Part shown: positions 11,800 to 23,000 of the stretch, one piece after another
How positions within the stretch are numbered: position 1 is the stretch's first letter
Layout: the number at the start of each line of letters is the position of its first letter
Assembly: GCF_922984935.1 (NCBI RefSeq)
Contig: NC_060068.1
Span: 85,398,655-85,462,654, forward strand
Reading direction: 5' to 3'
From: Meles meles
Lineage: Eukaryota > Chordata > Mammalia > Carnivora > Mustelidae
Length of the DNA: 64,000 nucleotides
Notes under the pieces: generated by a model
The model's database searches: none
Told to the model about the DNA's origin: nothing
Seen by the model: the letters and a program-made list of their open reading frames with translations, nothing else
Made by a program: the position numbers and the translations under genes

Positions 11800-12420
11800 T
11801 TGGGTTGCTGTAACAAATTACCACAAACTTGGGGGCTTACAAGAACCGAAATTTATTCTTTCACAGTTCTATAGGCCAGAAGTATACAGGCAAGTTATCA
11901 GTGGGACCACATGGCCTCTGAAGATTCTAAATGAAAATCTTTGCTTGCCTCTTCCATTGGCTTCATGCATTACTTTGCTTGTGGCAGCATAACTCCTGTC
12001 TTTGTCTTCACATAGCCTTCTTTTCTCAGGCTTCTTCCTGTTTCTTTTTTTTTTTTTTTTTTAAGATTTATTTATTTGACAGAGATTACAAGTAGGCAGA
12101 GAGAGAAAGAGAGAGAGAGAGACCGAAGCAGGCTCCCAGCTAAGCAGAGAGCCCGATGCAGGGCTCGATCCCAGGACCCTGGGATCATGACCTGAGCTGA
12201 AGGCAGAGGCTTTAATCCGCTGAGCCATTCAGGCGCCCCTTCTTCCTGTTTCTTAAAAGGATGTTTGTCATTGGGTTTAGGACCCACTCTAATTTAGGAT
12301 GATCTCATCTTAAGATCTTTAATTACATCAGCACAACCTTTTTCCCAAATAGGGTCACATTCACAAATGTGGACATATTTTGGGGACCACCATTCACCCA
12401 CTACAAAATGGGAAACAAAA
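11800..12420 (+). repeat. Ancient interspersed repeat (family not named) split by a SINE
   Basis: The sequence GCTGTAACAAATTACCACAA then TTTCACAGTTCTATAGGCCA and GGGTCACATTCACAAATGTG is a widespread ancient mammalian repeat consensus. I recognise it but cannot name the family safely; it is LTR- or DNA-transposon-like. A SINE (12047-12239) lies within. Confidence 0.6.
12047..12239 (-). mobile_element. CAN-SINE
   Basis: Duplication TTCTTCCTGTTTCTT at 12032-12046 and 12240-12254; inserted in the ancient repeat. Confidence 0.95.
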
Positions 12421-12474
12421 ATGGGGAAACTTAGCTATAACTTACTTTTTTTTAAGCCATCCTACAGGTCAGTC

Positions 12475-12870
12475 CATATAGACCTAACCATAGTGTAGAT
12501 ATATAGTAATTTATCCAGTGACTTCCTTACTCATGGACATTGAAGATGTTTTCAAGATTTTGCTACTGCAAACAATTCTGTAATACAGTCATACCTATAA
12601 TGTTCTTTTATTTCTGTAAGAATGCATTCCTAAAGATAGAATTCTTAGGACAATGGTAGAGTACATTTATTTGCTATTTTAAACAAGTATTTCCAGGAAG
12701 AAAATAGCTTTCCATATCCATGCCCTTGATAAGATCAAATATTAATCTCTACTAATTTTGCCAACGTGAGTGAAAAATGGTATCTTAGTTTTAATAAGTA
12801 ATTCCTTGTGTGTAGAGGTTGAGCATTTTTCCATATTTATTGGACAGTGAGATTTTTTTCTACTGATCTA
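12475..12870 (-). mobile_element. Old L1 fragment
   Basis: Complement of a diverged L1 3' region: CTACTGCAAACAATTCTGTA, GGACAATGGTAGAGTACATT, GAGGTTGAGCATTTTTCCAT. The order relative to 11490-11770 suggests an old L1 split by the repeat at 11800-12420. Confidence 0.6.
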
Positions 12871-12889
12871 CTCGTTTTCTCTCTGCTTT

Positions 12890-13025
12890 ACGCTTTTTAT
12901 TTCATTTAGTCTTCACATGTAGGCACTACTATTCTACCTGTATAGTTAAAGAAATTGAGGTTTTAATTAAGGAATTTTCCCCAAGCTTACCCAGCTAGTA
13001 AGTGGCAGGTTAGGGATATTAAACC
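12890..13025 (+). repeat. MIR
   Basis: ACTATTCTACCTGTATAGTT, AAAGAAATTGAGGTTTTAAT and CCCAGCTAGTAAGTGGCAGG match MIR. Confidence 0.75.
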
Positions 13026-13170
13026 AGGCAGACTGAGTGAAGGAGTTAAGCTTATTTTCATATTTATTGGCTGTTTTTCTTCCCCCCCACTTTGGAATAT
13101 TTTATTCTTGGCTTTATTATTTTTTTGCAGGTTTTACTTTGGACAAAGCTTTTTTAAAATATATAAACGT

Positions 13171-13362
13171 GGGCCCCTGGGTGGCTCAGTGGGTTAAGCT
13201 GCTGCCTTCAGCTCGGGTCATGATCTCAGGGTCCTGGGATCGAGTCCCGCATCGGGCTCTCTGCTTAGCGGAGAGCCTGCTTCCCTTCCTCTCTCTCTGC
13301 CTGCCTCTCTTGTGATTTCTCTCTGTCAAATAAATAAAAAATCTTTAAAAATATATATATAT
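13171..13362 (+). mobile_element. CAN-SINE
   Basis: Duplication ATATAAACGT at 13161-13170 and 13363-13372; followed by an AT microsatellite. Confidence 0.93.
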
Positions 13363-13499
13363 ATATAAACGTATGTATATAATGTATTTATATAAATTAT
13401 ACTAAATATGTAAGAGATAGTAACCTCTTTACATGTGAAAAATATTTTCCAAACTATTGTATGTCATTTCATTGTATTCTGCTTTTGCCAGAATTTTTT

Positions 13500-13689
13500 T
13501 ATAAAGATTTTTATTTTCATTTGTTAGAGAAAGAGAGATCACAAGTAGGTAGTGAGGCAGGCAGGGTTGGGGGGAGAAGCAGGCTCCCCACTGAGCAGAG
13601 AGCCCGACGCGGGGCTTGATCCCAGGACCCTGAGGTCATGACCTGAGCCAAAGGCAGAGGCTTAACCCACTGAGCCACCCAAGCGCCCC
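13500..13689 (-). mobile_element. CAN-SINE
   Basis: Tail complement ATAAAGATTTTTATTTTC, head GAGCCACCCAAGCGCCCC; a GGGTTGGGGGG interruption in the middle. Confidence 0.92.
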
Positions 13690-13699
13690 AAGAACTTTT

Positions 13700-15045
13700 A
13701 ATTACATAATCATTTGTCTAGTTTTTTTATAAGTAAGGATGCAGACTGACAGCAGAGTTGTCCTGTCTGACATGTTAAAACTTTTTAATGTGAACTTAAA
13801 TACATTTGTTCAGGCAGGGACCGGGCATAGTGAGTGGGATGGGGTGGAGGGACAGTCTCCACTTAACTGATTACAGTACCCACCACCCCTTACTGCTTAC
13901 TCCTCCTTAACTTACTCCCAAAAGGTATTTGAGTTTTCAGTGCTAGCATGGTTTCTTGTTTCTACCTTAAGATCTTCTCCATCCCAAGTTTATAAAAATC
14001 ACCTAGAATGTACTTTGGTACGTGATGTGAGGGTGAGGAGTCCAAACCTCAGATACTGGATGGTTAATTATAGCTATGTTGTTTATGAATTAAAATACCA
14101 TTTGTCCATTACATGGTTCAAATACTCTTCCAAAACATCAATTTTAAATTTTAACTTTATGCGGCTGTAACAGGTCTGTGAGCATTCTTATACTAAAATC
14201 ACTGATAACATCTCTGATCTGCCCCTAGACCCTGATAACAAGGGTAAGGAACTAACTGGTTTGGCTTTGTCATTTGTTTATTCACTCTTCCACTTGAAAT
14301 TCAAATCGGAAACCTCATCACTAATTATTTGAATCCTTTATTTGCTCCTGGGCAGGTTCCAAGAGTCACTGAAGGTAGGTTTTTTATTTGGAAATTACAT
14401 ATGCATGAAGATGTGTTCCAGTTCGTGAAGTTAAATTTGATGTTTTCATAAATGCCTTCAAATCAGGTGAAATGGCTTTTCTTTGGAAGTGCACTACATT
14501 GTACTTTGAGTGCTTTGTGTGTCATATGAAATAACTTTGTAAAATACAGAAATTCAAACATCACCATCAGGGATAAAAGAACTTAATATTTTCTTTGAGG
14601 ACAAAAATTCCATAGGTTCATTTTTGTTGGTGAACCTGGTCCTCATAAGGAGAAATACTTTTTCCACAAAGAATCTGCCATTCTGAATTTAAGATACTTA
14701 TTCCTTCTTGAAAACTTTATGCTAAGGGAGAAAATCCAGACACAAAAGGCCACATATTCCATTTATATAAAATATAAAAATAAGTAAATCCATACATAGG
14801 AAGTGATGAGTAGTTGTAAGGGGCTGGAAGGAGGAAAGAATAGGGAGTGATGGCTAATGGGTACAAGTTTCTTTTTGGGGTGATGAAGTGCTCTAGAATT
14901 AGCGGTGGTGGCTGCATACCTTTCAAATACACTAAAAACTAAGTTGTTTGCTTTAAAATGGTGAACTTTATGGTACATAAATTATACTTTAAAAAATAAA
15001 ACCCTCATTCCAAATTCTTTAAATTTCTGCATCAAATGCCATTGT
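13700..15045. other. Intergenic, nothing recognised
   Basis: AT-rich, no young repeat. Short frames here (61-76 codons) lack any recognisable homology. Confidence 0.35.
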
Positions 15046-15048
15046 GAA

Positions 15049-15155
15049 GGGGTTCCTGGCTGACCCCATGGGATCGTGCAACTCTTGATTTCCAGGTGGT
15101 CAGTTCGAGCCCCACATTACGTGAAGAGATTACTAAAAAAAAAAAAAAAAAAAAA
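15049..15155 (+). mobile_element. Old tRNA-Lys SINE with A-tail
   Basis: GGTTCCTGGCTGACCCCATG, CAGTTCGAGCCCCACATTAC and a 22-base A-run; lacks the CT-rich body. Confidence 0.8.
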
Positions 15156-15379
15156 AGCTATTGTGAGAATTTTTATGATTGAGAGGAATCTCAGTGGTTT
15201 TTTTTTTAAATCCATCTGGCAATCCTAAATATTTAATAAAAACTAAATACTTAATAATATACTAAATAAATACTAAATCCTAAACAAAAAACAATCTAGA
15301 AAAATAAATGCTAAACTCCTATTAAGATCTAAAATCCTGCTTGATCCATGTAAAGACAAATAAATGCAACTTCATAAAC

Positions 15380-16270
15380 ATTAGACAATATTTGATCCCA
15401 TTTTTCTTGCCTATCCCTTTCACTTTATCCATCACTATACTCCTCCCACTCCCTGGCAATTGTCAGTTTATTCTCTAGGAATCTGTTTCTGTTTCATTCA
15501 ATTGTTTTTGGTTTTCACATGTAAGTAAAGTCATATAGTATTTCTCTGACTCATTTCACATAGCATGGTACTCTCTGGGTCTATGTTGTAAATGGAAGAT
15601 TTCATTGTGCATATGTGTAATAAGCACATCTTTATCCACTCATCTAGGGTTTGCATCAATTTATATTCCCACCAGTAGTGCACGAGGGTTCCCTTTTTAC
15701 ATCATTACTCCCCTTGTCTTTCTGATAATAGCTATTCCAACACCTGTAATAGCTCTTTGTAGTTTCGATTTGCATTTTCCTGATGATTAGTGATATTGAG
15801 CATCTTTCCATGTACCTGTTGACATCTGTATGTGTTCTTTGGAAAAGTATCTGTGCAGGGCCTCTGCACATTTTTTAAGGGAATTGATGGTTTTGGGGGT
15901 TGGGAGGGTTTTCTTGTCTTTTAAATGTTTTATTTATTTGATAGATTGAGAAAGTACAAGTAGGCAGAGGGAGAGGAGAACCAGGCTCTCCACTGTGCAG
16001 AGAGCCTAATGGACCCTCAGATCATGACCTGAGCTGAAGGCAAGCACTTAACCCACTGAGCCACCCAGGCTCCCCTTTTGTTGTTTTTTAACGTTGAGTT
16101 TTATGGGTTCTTTATAGATTTTGGATGTTAATGCCTTATCAGTTAAATCATATGTGAGAATGTCTTTGCCCATTCAGTAGGTTGTCTTTTCCTTTTGTTG
16201 GTTTCCTTCACTATGCAAAGAATGAAGGTTTGATGCAGTCCCATTTGTTCATTGATTAGTTTTTTAAGTT
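15380..16270 (-). mobile_element. L1 ORF2 3' fragment with nested SINE
   Basis: Complement of L1 ORF2 end and 3' sequence (CATTTCACATAGCATGGTAC; CACCAGTAGTGCACGAGGGT; GTGATATTGAGCATCTTTCC; ATGCCTTATCAGTTAAATCA). A minus-strand SINE interrupts it at about 15915-16075. Confidence 0.85.
15915..16075 (-). mobile_element. CAN-SINE in an L1 fragment
   Basis: Slightly shortened: about 20 bases are missing at GCCTAATGGACCCTCAG. Confidence 0.9.
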
Positions 16271-16275
16271 TCAAA

Positions 16276-16780
16276 ATTTGCTAAAGGTTTGGGAGAATGG
16301 GTATTAACCTGAACATTAATGTTGGGAAGTGGCTAAAGGAATCCAGGCAGCTGTGTAAATGCTCTGTGGGGTTTCCTTGGTGGGGGTGGGGGGTGGGGGA
16401 GGATATCAACAGTTCATTACTTTTTAAATTTTTAAAAAGTAATCTCTACCACCTCATGTGGGAGTGTAACTCACATCCCCCGCCCCCAAAGTAAGTCTCA
16501 TGCTGTACTTATTGAGCCAGCCATGTGCCCCTTGTTTCTTTTTATTGCTGAGTAGTAGTCTATGGACACACATACCAAAGTAAATTTCTTTGAAGTGGAC
16601 ATAACTCCGCACTTACGGGGTGGTGAAAATTAACATAAAGCTTTGTAAAGCATTTTTTTAAGGTAGCTGTATTAATGGTTACCTCTAGACTTTTATATTT
16701 CTTACCCACATTTCCTAAATTATTTGCAATGAACAATATTTTCTATGGAAATTTGCTTAAAACAAAAACACCCTGGTAGA
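16276..16780. other. Upstream flank of the SMN promoter
   Basis: Contains a G-rich run (GGTGGGGGTGGGGGGTGGGG at 16379-16398) and a diverged minus-strand old SINE head (16430-16530, AGCCAGCCATGTGCCCC). No gene seen. Confidence 0.5.
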
Positions 16781-16839
16781 ATCACTCTACTAACGTACCA
16801 AAAAGTGAAATCAAAGAATTGAAAGCAGGCGGAAAAGAA

Positions 16840-17017
16840 GGAGCAATACGACCAATCTCGGAGATGCGACCACTCCTACCGACCACGCGGAGTTCTCCCG
16901 GCGTCGTGGCCGTTCTCCAGGACACCGTACTCTTCCGCTCCCAGAGGTCCCCGGCGGCGGAAGTTGTCACTTCCAGAGAGACGCTGCCCACGCCGTGCAC
17001 CCGGCAGTAAGCTCGCC
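16840..17017 (+). promoter_or_regulatory. SMN1: SMN CpG-rich promoter and 5'UTR
   Basis: GC- and CpG-rich, TATA-less sequence directly upstream of the SMN ATG. It contains a paired, inverted ETS-type motif: CGGAAGT at 16958-16964 and ACTTCC at 16969-16974, five bases apart. ETS factors (GABP/ELK type) commonly bind such motifs at housekeeping promoters. The start context GCCATGG at 17018 is an ideal Kozak match. Confidence 0.75.
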
Positions 17018-17089
17018 ATGGCGATGGGAGGAGGTGGTGGCGTCCCGGAGCAGGAGGATTCCGTGTTGTTCCGGCGCGGCACAGGCCAG
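17018..17089 (+). CDS. SMN1: SMN exon 1 (coding part)
   Basis: Twenty-four codons, [20 protein letters not shown] then GTGQ, donor CAG/GTGAGG. The glycine run follows MAM directly; the human version as I recall it has Ser-Ser and extra Gly/Ser residues, three codons more. The acidic [16 protein letters not shown] segment is conserved. Confidence 0.96.
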
Positions 17090-20000
17090 GTGAGGTCTTG
17101 GAGGGCACCGCCTCCCGACGAGTGCCTCGAGCGGGCTCCCAGCGCCCTCCTCCGGGCCCCCGCGGCTGGACGGGACCTGGCGGGTTAGCTGATTGCGGGG
17201 CCGTATTCCAGGTTTCTACGTCTTCACACGTTTGGGATCTTTTAGCCACGAGCTCCTTCCTATTGCGGCTTGGACTCCCTGATAGCTGAGAGACGATTTC
17301 CTGCCTCACCTTGATCGTACCTTGATTTGTTCATTCTTTCTGATTGGGAAGTGTTCGGGAGGCAGACCGGGGTGAAGCAGGCGAACCAGTTAGTAGGAGT
17401 CCGTTGAAATGATCCCGTTTTAGACCAAGGTGTTAGCAATGGAAAATAAAGTACTTGGATTCCAGGTGTAATTTGAAATCAAGAGGTACCGTGGGTTTTG
17501 CACATGGAATCGATAATGGAGATTTGAGAAAGGTAAGTCAAAGTTAATTTCAAGATTGTCCCTAACTGAAATTGCTTTTAACTCAAGTGTGCTTAGGAAG
17601 ACTGTAGGTAGAGAAGGTTTGTAAGGGGGAAGATCAACTTTGGGTAAAATCTGATTGGAGTGAGTTTGGAGCGGGAGAGAAGAAAATCAAGGGAATATTT
17701 GTAAATAAATATTTCAGGTTGTAAATAGAAGGTAGAGAAATTGGCCAATAGATGGAGGGGGCACTGAAATAAAAAGGATTCTCAATTTTGTTTTTTGTTT
17801 GTAAGGTGAGAGAAACCTGTTTCAACATTTTGTGGTCTGGTGGGAAAGATCCGGTAAGGATGGAAAACTTGGTGACACAAGAGACAGAAATGTCAAAGCA
17901 CTGTTCTAGAATAGCTAAGAGAGGATGGATTTGGCCTTTGTTAGAAACATTGACAGTTAATATTGTGGTAATTATGTGCATAGAGACCTTTGTGGTTGGA
18001 CAGATTTGTCAAAGTTCTCTTTTGATTGTGGCTGTGTTCAGTAAAAGAAGTAAAATCATCAGCTAGAAGTGAGAGGGGACAAATGTTGGAGATTTGAGCA
18101 GAGAGAGTAGAAACTAGGAATAGAGAATGAGTGTTGGACTAGGGAAATGTAGTGGGAGTGTTGCTAGGCCACGTTAATGGTCTACTTGAGATTTGTGGTC
18201 ATGAGTATAAAGGGGACTAGGCAGCATAATTGTATTTTTCTCCGGTTAAGTTCACTTCAGGTGTGTGAGGGCAGGCACAGAGTGAATTAAGAGTTGAAAT
18301 TAAAAGGACTGTAGTTTGGGACTCCTGGGTGGCTCAGTTGGTTGAGCGGCTGCCTTCGGCTCAGGTCATGGTCCCAGTGTCCTGGGATGGAGTCCCGCAT
18401 CAGGCTGCTTGCTCGGCGGGGGGCCTGCTTCTCCCTCTGCCTCTGCCTGCCACTCTGTCTGCCTGTGCTCACTCTCTCTGACAAATAAATAAATAAAATC
18501 TTTTAAAAAAAATAAATAAAAGGGCTGTAGTTTGAAGCACCTGATGGCTCAGTTGGTTAAGCATTTGCCTTCAGCTCAGGTCGTGATCCCAGGATCCTGT
18601 TAGGAGGCCCACATCGAGCTCCCCATCAGTGGAGAGCCTCCTCCTTCTGTCCCTTCTCTCACTTGTACTCTCACTCTCTTTCTCTATCCTAAATAAAGCT
18701 ACAGCCAGGGCGCTGTATCTTTACCAAGAGAATGTAAGGAAGGGAGATGGGGAGGTACAATGGAAATGTCTTGATAATTGGCCATGGAATTTAAGCTGGC
18801 TAAGAAATGGAGTGAGAGTTCTTAGAGTAGGAGTTTAAAAAGTTGGAGGATCAGTGTTTTGTCCCCATGAGGTGGAATGATTGCCATCATCCACCTACTA
18901 GAAGGAGTACGTTGCAGAGGCTAGAAAGTGATAGTTGTGGAAAGTAGGATTCTTTTTTTTTCAATTCCAGTATACTCAACATACAGTGTAGTATTAGTAA
19001 TGTACAGTGTAATATTTCATGTGTACACTTAGTGGTTCAGTACTTCTCTACATTACTCAGGGCTTATCATGCTCAGTTTACTCTTAATGCCCTTCACCTG
19101 TTTCATCCATCTCCCCAGCCACCTCTCCTCTGGTAACCATCAGTTTGTTCTCAATAGTTAAGAGTCTGTTTCTTAGTTTGTCTCTTTTCCCCCCCCTTCA
19201 TTTGTGGTTTTTTGTTCTTGTTGTTGTTTTTGCTTTGTTTTTTAAGTAGGCTTTGCTTTTTCAAAATTCTTTCGGCTAGGGGCACCTGGGTGCCCCAGTA
19301 GGTTGAGTGTTTGCCTTCCACTCAACTCATGATCTCAGGGTCTTGAGATTGAGCCCCGTGGGCTCCCTGTTCAGTAGGGAGACTGCCTCTCTCTCTCTTT
19401 CTCTCTCCCTCTCTTTAATAAATAAAATCTTTTAATAAGAAAAAAAAAGTTGTTTTGGCTATTCTAGGTCCTTCGTATTTCCATTTGAGTTTTAGAATCA
19501 GCTTGTCAATTTAATAGATGTTGACCCTTGAACAGCATTGGTTTGAGCTGTGCAAGGTCCACCTGTATGTGAATTTTTTTGCCATAAATACAGTACAGTA
19601 ATATAAATGTATTTTCCTTAGGATTTTAATATTTAGTTTACTTCAGTGTAAGAATACAGCATATAGGGGCACCTGAGTGGCTCAGTGGGTTAAAGCCTCT
19701 GCCTTCAGCTCAGGTCATGATTTCAGGGTCCTGGGATTGAGCCCTGTGTCAGGCTCTCTGCTCAGAGATCCCCCCTACCTGTTGTTCAGGGGTCACATGT
19801 ACTTTACTTTTCTCTTAAAACTGCAATTATATATATTTGATGCTAACAGCATTGAGTTTATTTTGTTTTTAACCCAAGATTTCCCTGTTCATATCTTAGC
19901 TGGATGAAGCGTATTTTCAGTAGATTCCTCTGCAAAGACTAGTTGTGTTCTTGCACATTGTAAGTTAGTCTTGGTACTTGAAGGATAGGTAGGGTGTATC

Positions 20001-23000
20001 ACAAGATGGTTGGCTTATACTTTCTCTCATAAATTTCTTTTTTTTTTTTAAGATTTTTTATTTATTTGACAGACAGAGATCACAAGTGGGCAGAGAGGCA
20101 GGAGAGAGAGAGAGGGGGAAGCAGGCTCCCTGCTGCGCAGGCATCCTGAATGTGGGGCTCAATCCCAGGATCCTGAGAGCCTGATCTGCGCCGAAAGCAG
20201 AGGCTTAACCCACTGAGCCACCCAGGCACCCCATTTGTCTCATAAATTTCTATGGGACAGTCTAATACTGATTTTCTTTATCTTTTTTTTTTTTTAATTT
20301 TTTTTTTTAAAGATTTTATTTATTTATTTGACAGACAGAGATCACAAGTAGGCATAGAGATAGAGGAAGGGAAGCAGGCTCTTTATCTTTGATTTTCTTT
20401 ATCTTGTAAATGACTTGGTCTTTTTGTTTACAGGCCGTAGGGATTTTTTTAGAGTTTTTTGTTTTTGTGTTTTTAGGCTTTATTCTTCAGGGACCCCATT
20501 TATACATATGTTATATATTCTTTGCTAGTTGTTCGTATTTATCATTTCACTTGTCTGTCTTTCTTTCTCTCAGCTTTTCCTAGGGACTGCTTAAGTCTTC
20601 AGTCAAAGGTGTTCTTCTTTGGTTACTTTGTAGCGAACATTTCTATCATTTCTTTCTTGATTTTAACTCTTGATTCAAATCTTGCCCTTTTGCCATTTTG
20701 TCATCTAAGTTTTGTTTTTTAAGATTTTATTCATTTATTTGACAAAGATCACAAGTAGGCAGAGAGGCAGGCAGAGAGAGAGGAGGAAGCAGGCTCCCCG
20801 CTGAGCAGAGAGCCCGATGCGGGGCTCCATCCCAGGACCCTGGGATCATGACCCGAGCCGAAGGCAGAGGCTTTAACCCACTGAGCCACCCAGGTGCCCC
20901 TGTCATCTAAATTTTTTATTTTTTATTTTTTTTATTTATTTATTTTTAAAGATTTTATTTATTTATTTGACAGAGAGAGAGATCACAAGCAGGCAGAGAG
21001 AGAGAGAGGAGGAAGCAGGCTCCCCGCTGAGCAGAGACCCCGATGCGGGGCTCCATCCCAGGACCCTGAGATCATGACCCGAGCCGAAGGCAGAGGCTTT
21101 AACCCACTGAGCCACCCAGGCGCCCCTATTTTTATTTTTTTTTTAATATTCGACAGAGAGAGATCACAAGTAGGCAGAGCAGCAGGCAGAGGGGGGGAGC
21201 AGACTCCCCACTGAGCAGAGAGCCCAATGCAGGGCTCAATCCAGGGACCCCGAGATCATGACCCGAGCCGAAGGCAGAGGCTCAACCCACTGAGCCACCC
21301 AGGCGCCCCCATCTAAGTGTTTTAAGTACTTGATTCAAGTCGCTCTGTGGATGCTAGTTTAGGAATATTTAATTTCAGTTGGGTGTTGTGTTTTCTTCTT
21401 TTTGTGATTGTTATTTGGGAAGTTTTATCAGCTAAAATATTTTTTGTTGTAATAGCTTTGTATAAAATCTGAGGTGTCTTTAATTTTCATTTTGAAATGT
21501 CCTGTTTTCCTGATCTGACAATAACCATTGCCATGTGAGGATTTTGAGTTGCTTTGTGTTTTTACTTTTTTTTTTTTAAGATTTTATTTATTTATTGGAC
21601 AGAGGGAGACACAGCACAAGCAGAGGAAGTGGGAGAGGGAGAAGCAGACTTCCCGCTGAGCAGGGAGCCCAATCTAAGGCTCAATCCCACAACCCTGGGA
21701 TTATGACCTGAGCCAAAAGCAGACACCGCTGAGCCACCCAGGCGCCCCTATGTGTTTTACTTTTAAGAACACCCTCTCTGGGGGCACCTGGGTGGCTCAG
21801 TGGGTTAAGCCTGTGCCCTCGGCTCAAGTCATGATTTCAGGGTCCTGGGATCAAGCCCCACATTGGGCTCTCTGCTCAGTGAGGAGCCTGCTTCCCCTCC
21901 CCCTTTGCCTGCTTCTCTGCCTACTTATGATCTCTCTCTCTCCCTTTCTGTCAAATAAATAAAATCTTATTTAAAAAAAAAAAAAAAAAACGCCCTCTCT
22001 GGGGCACGTGGGTGACTCAGTCATTAAGCGCCTGCCTTCAGCTCAGGTCATGATCCCAGTCCTGGGTTCAAGCCCAACATGGGATCAAGCCCCTGCTCAG
22101 TGGGAAGCCTGCTTTTCCCTCTCCCTCCGCTGCTCCCCCTGCTTTGTATTCTCTCTCAAGCTGTCTCTCTCTCTGTGTCCAATAAATAAATAAAAAAGAA
22201 TGCCTCTCCAAGGGCGCATGGGTGACTCAGTCCTCCCACATCAGGCTCCCTGCTCAGTGGGGAGCCTGCTTCTCCCTCTCCCTCTGCCTACGTCCCCCCT
22301 GCTTGTGTTCTCTTTCCCTGTCCTGTTCTGTCAAATAAATAAATAAAAATCTTTAAAAATAAATAAAATAAAATGAAAATTGATTAGTCACTATTAATAA
22401 TTTATAACCTTAAACATTTTGAGAATTTTTTTTAATAAAGACTTTATTTTTTTCAGAGAGAGAGAGAATGAGAATGAGAGGAAGGGAGAGCATGGAAAGG
22501 GGGAGGGTCAGAGGGAGAAGCAGACTCCCCTCCAAGCAGGGAGCCCAATGTGGTACTCGGTCCCGGGACTTCAGGATCATGACCTGAACTGAAGTCAGTT
22601 GCTTAACCAACCCAGCCACCCAGGTGCCCCGAGAATTTTTTTAATAATCTAGACATACTGTAAGTCAAGGGGGAAAGAATATTTTTTAGACCTCAGATTC
22701 TGCCGTCAGGCTAGCTTACTATAGTCTGTATAAAGTCAAGGTAATGGCCAAGTATTTTCGCACACTGCCAAGCTAAACCATTTATGAACTCATAGAAAGG
22801 ATTGAAACACAGGTTACCCTTAAACATACTTATTCATTAAATTGTGGAGCATTCACTTTTCAGCATATCTCTTAGAGCATTTACATAGGTCTAGCTTTGG
22901 GGGTAATGTCACATACTCTCTAAGTAGGTAGGCTTTCTTTAGTTTTATTTAGGATTTTAAAGACCTGTTTTTAGTGTAGTTTCATTATGTCTGGAGTAAG

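Noticed and set aside
16782..17309. A 175-codon open frame on the minus strand across SMN exon 1.
   Set aside because: GC-rich promoter DNA has few stop codons; no family is recognisable and the other strand holds the real exon.
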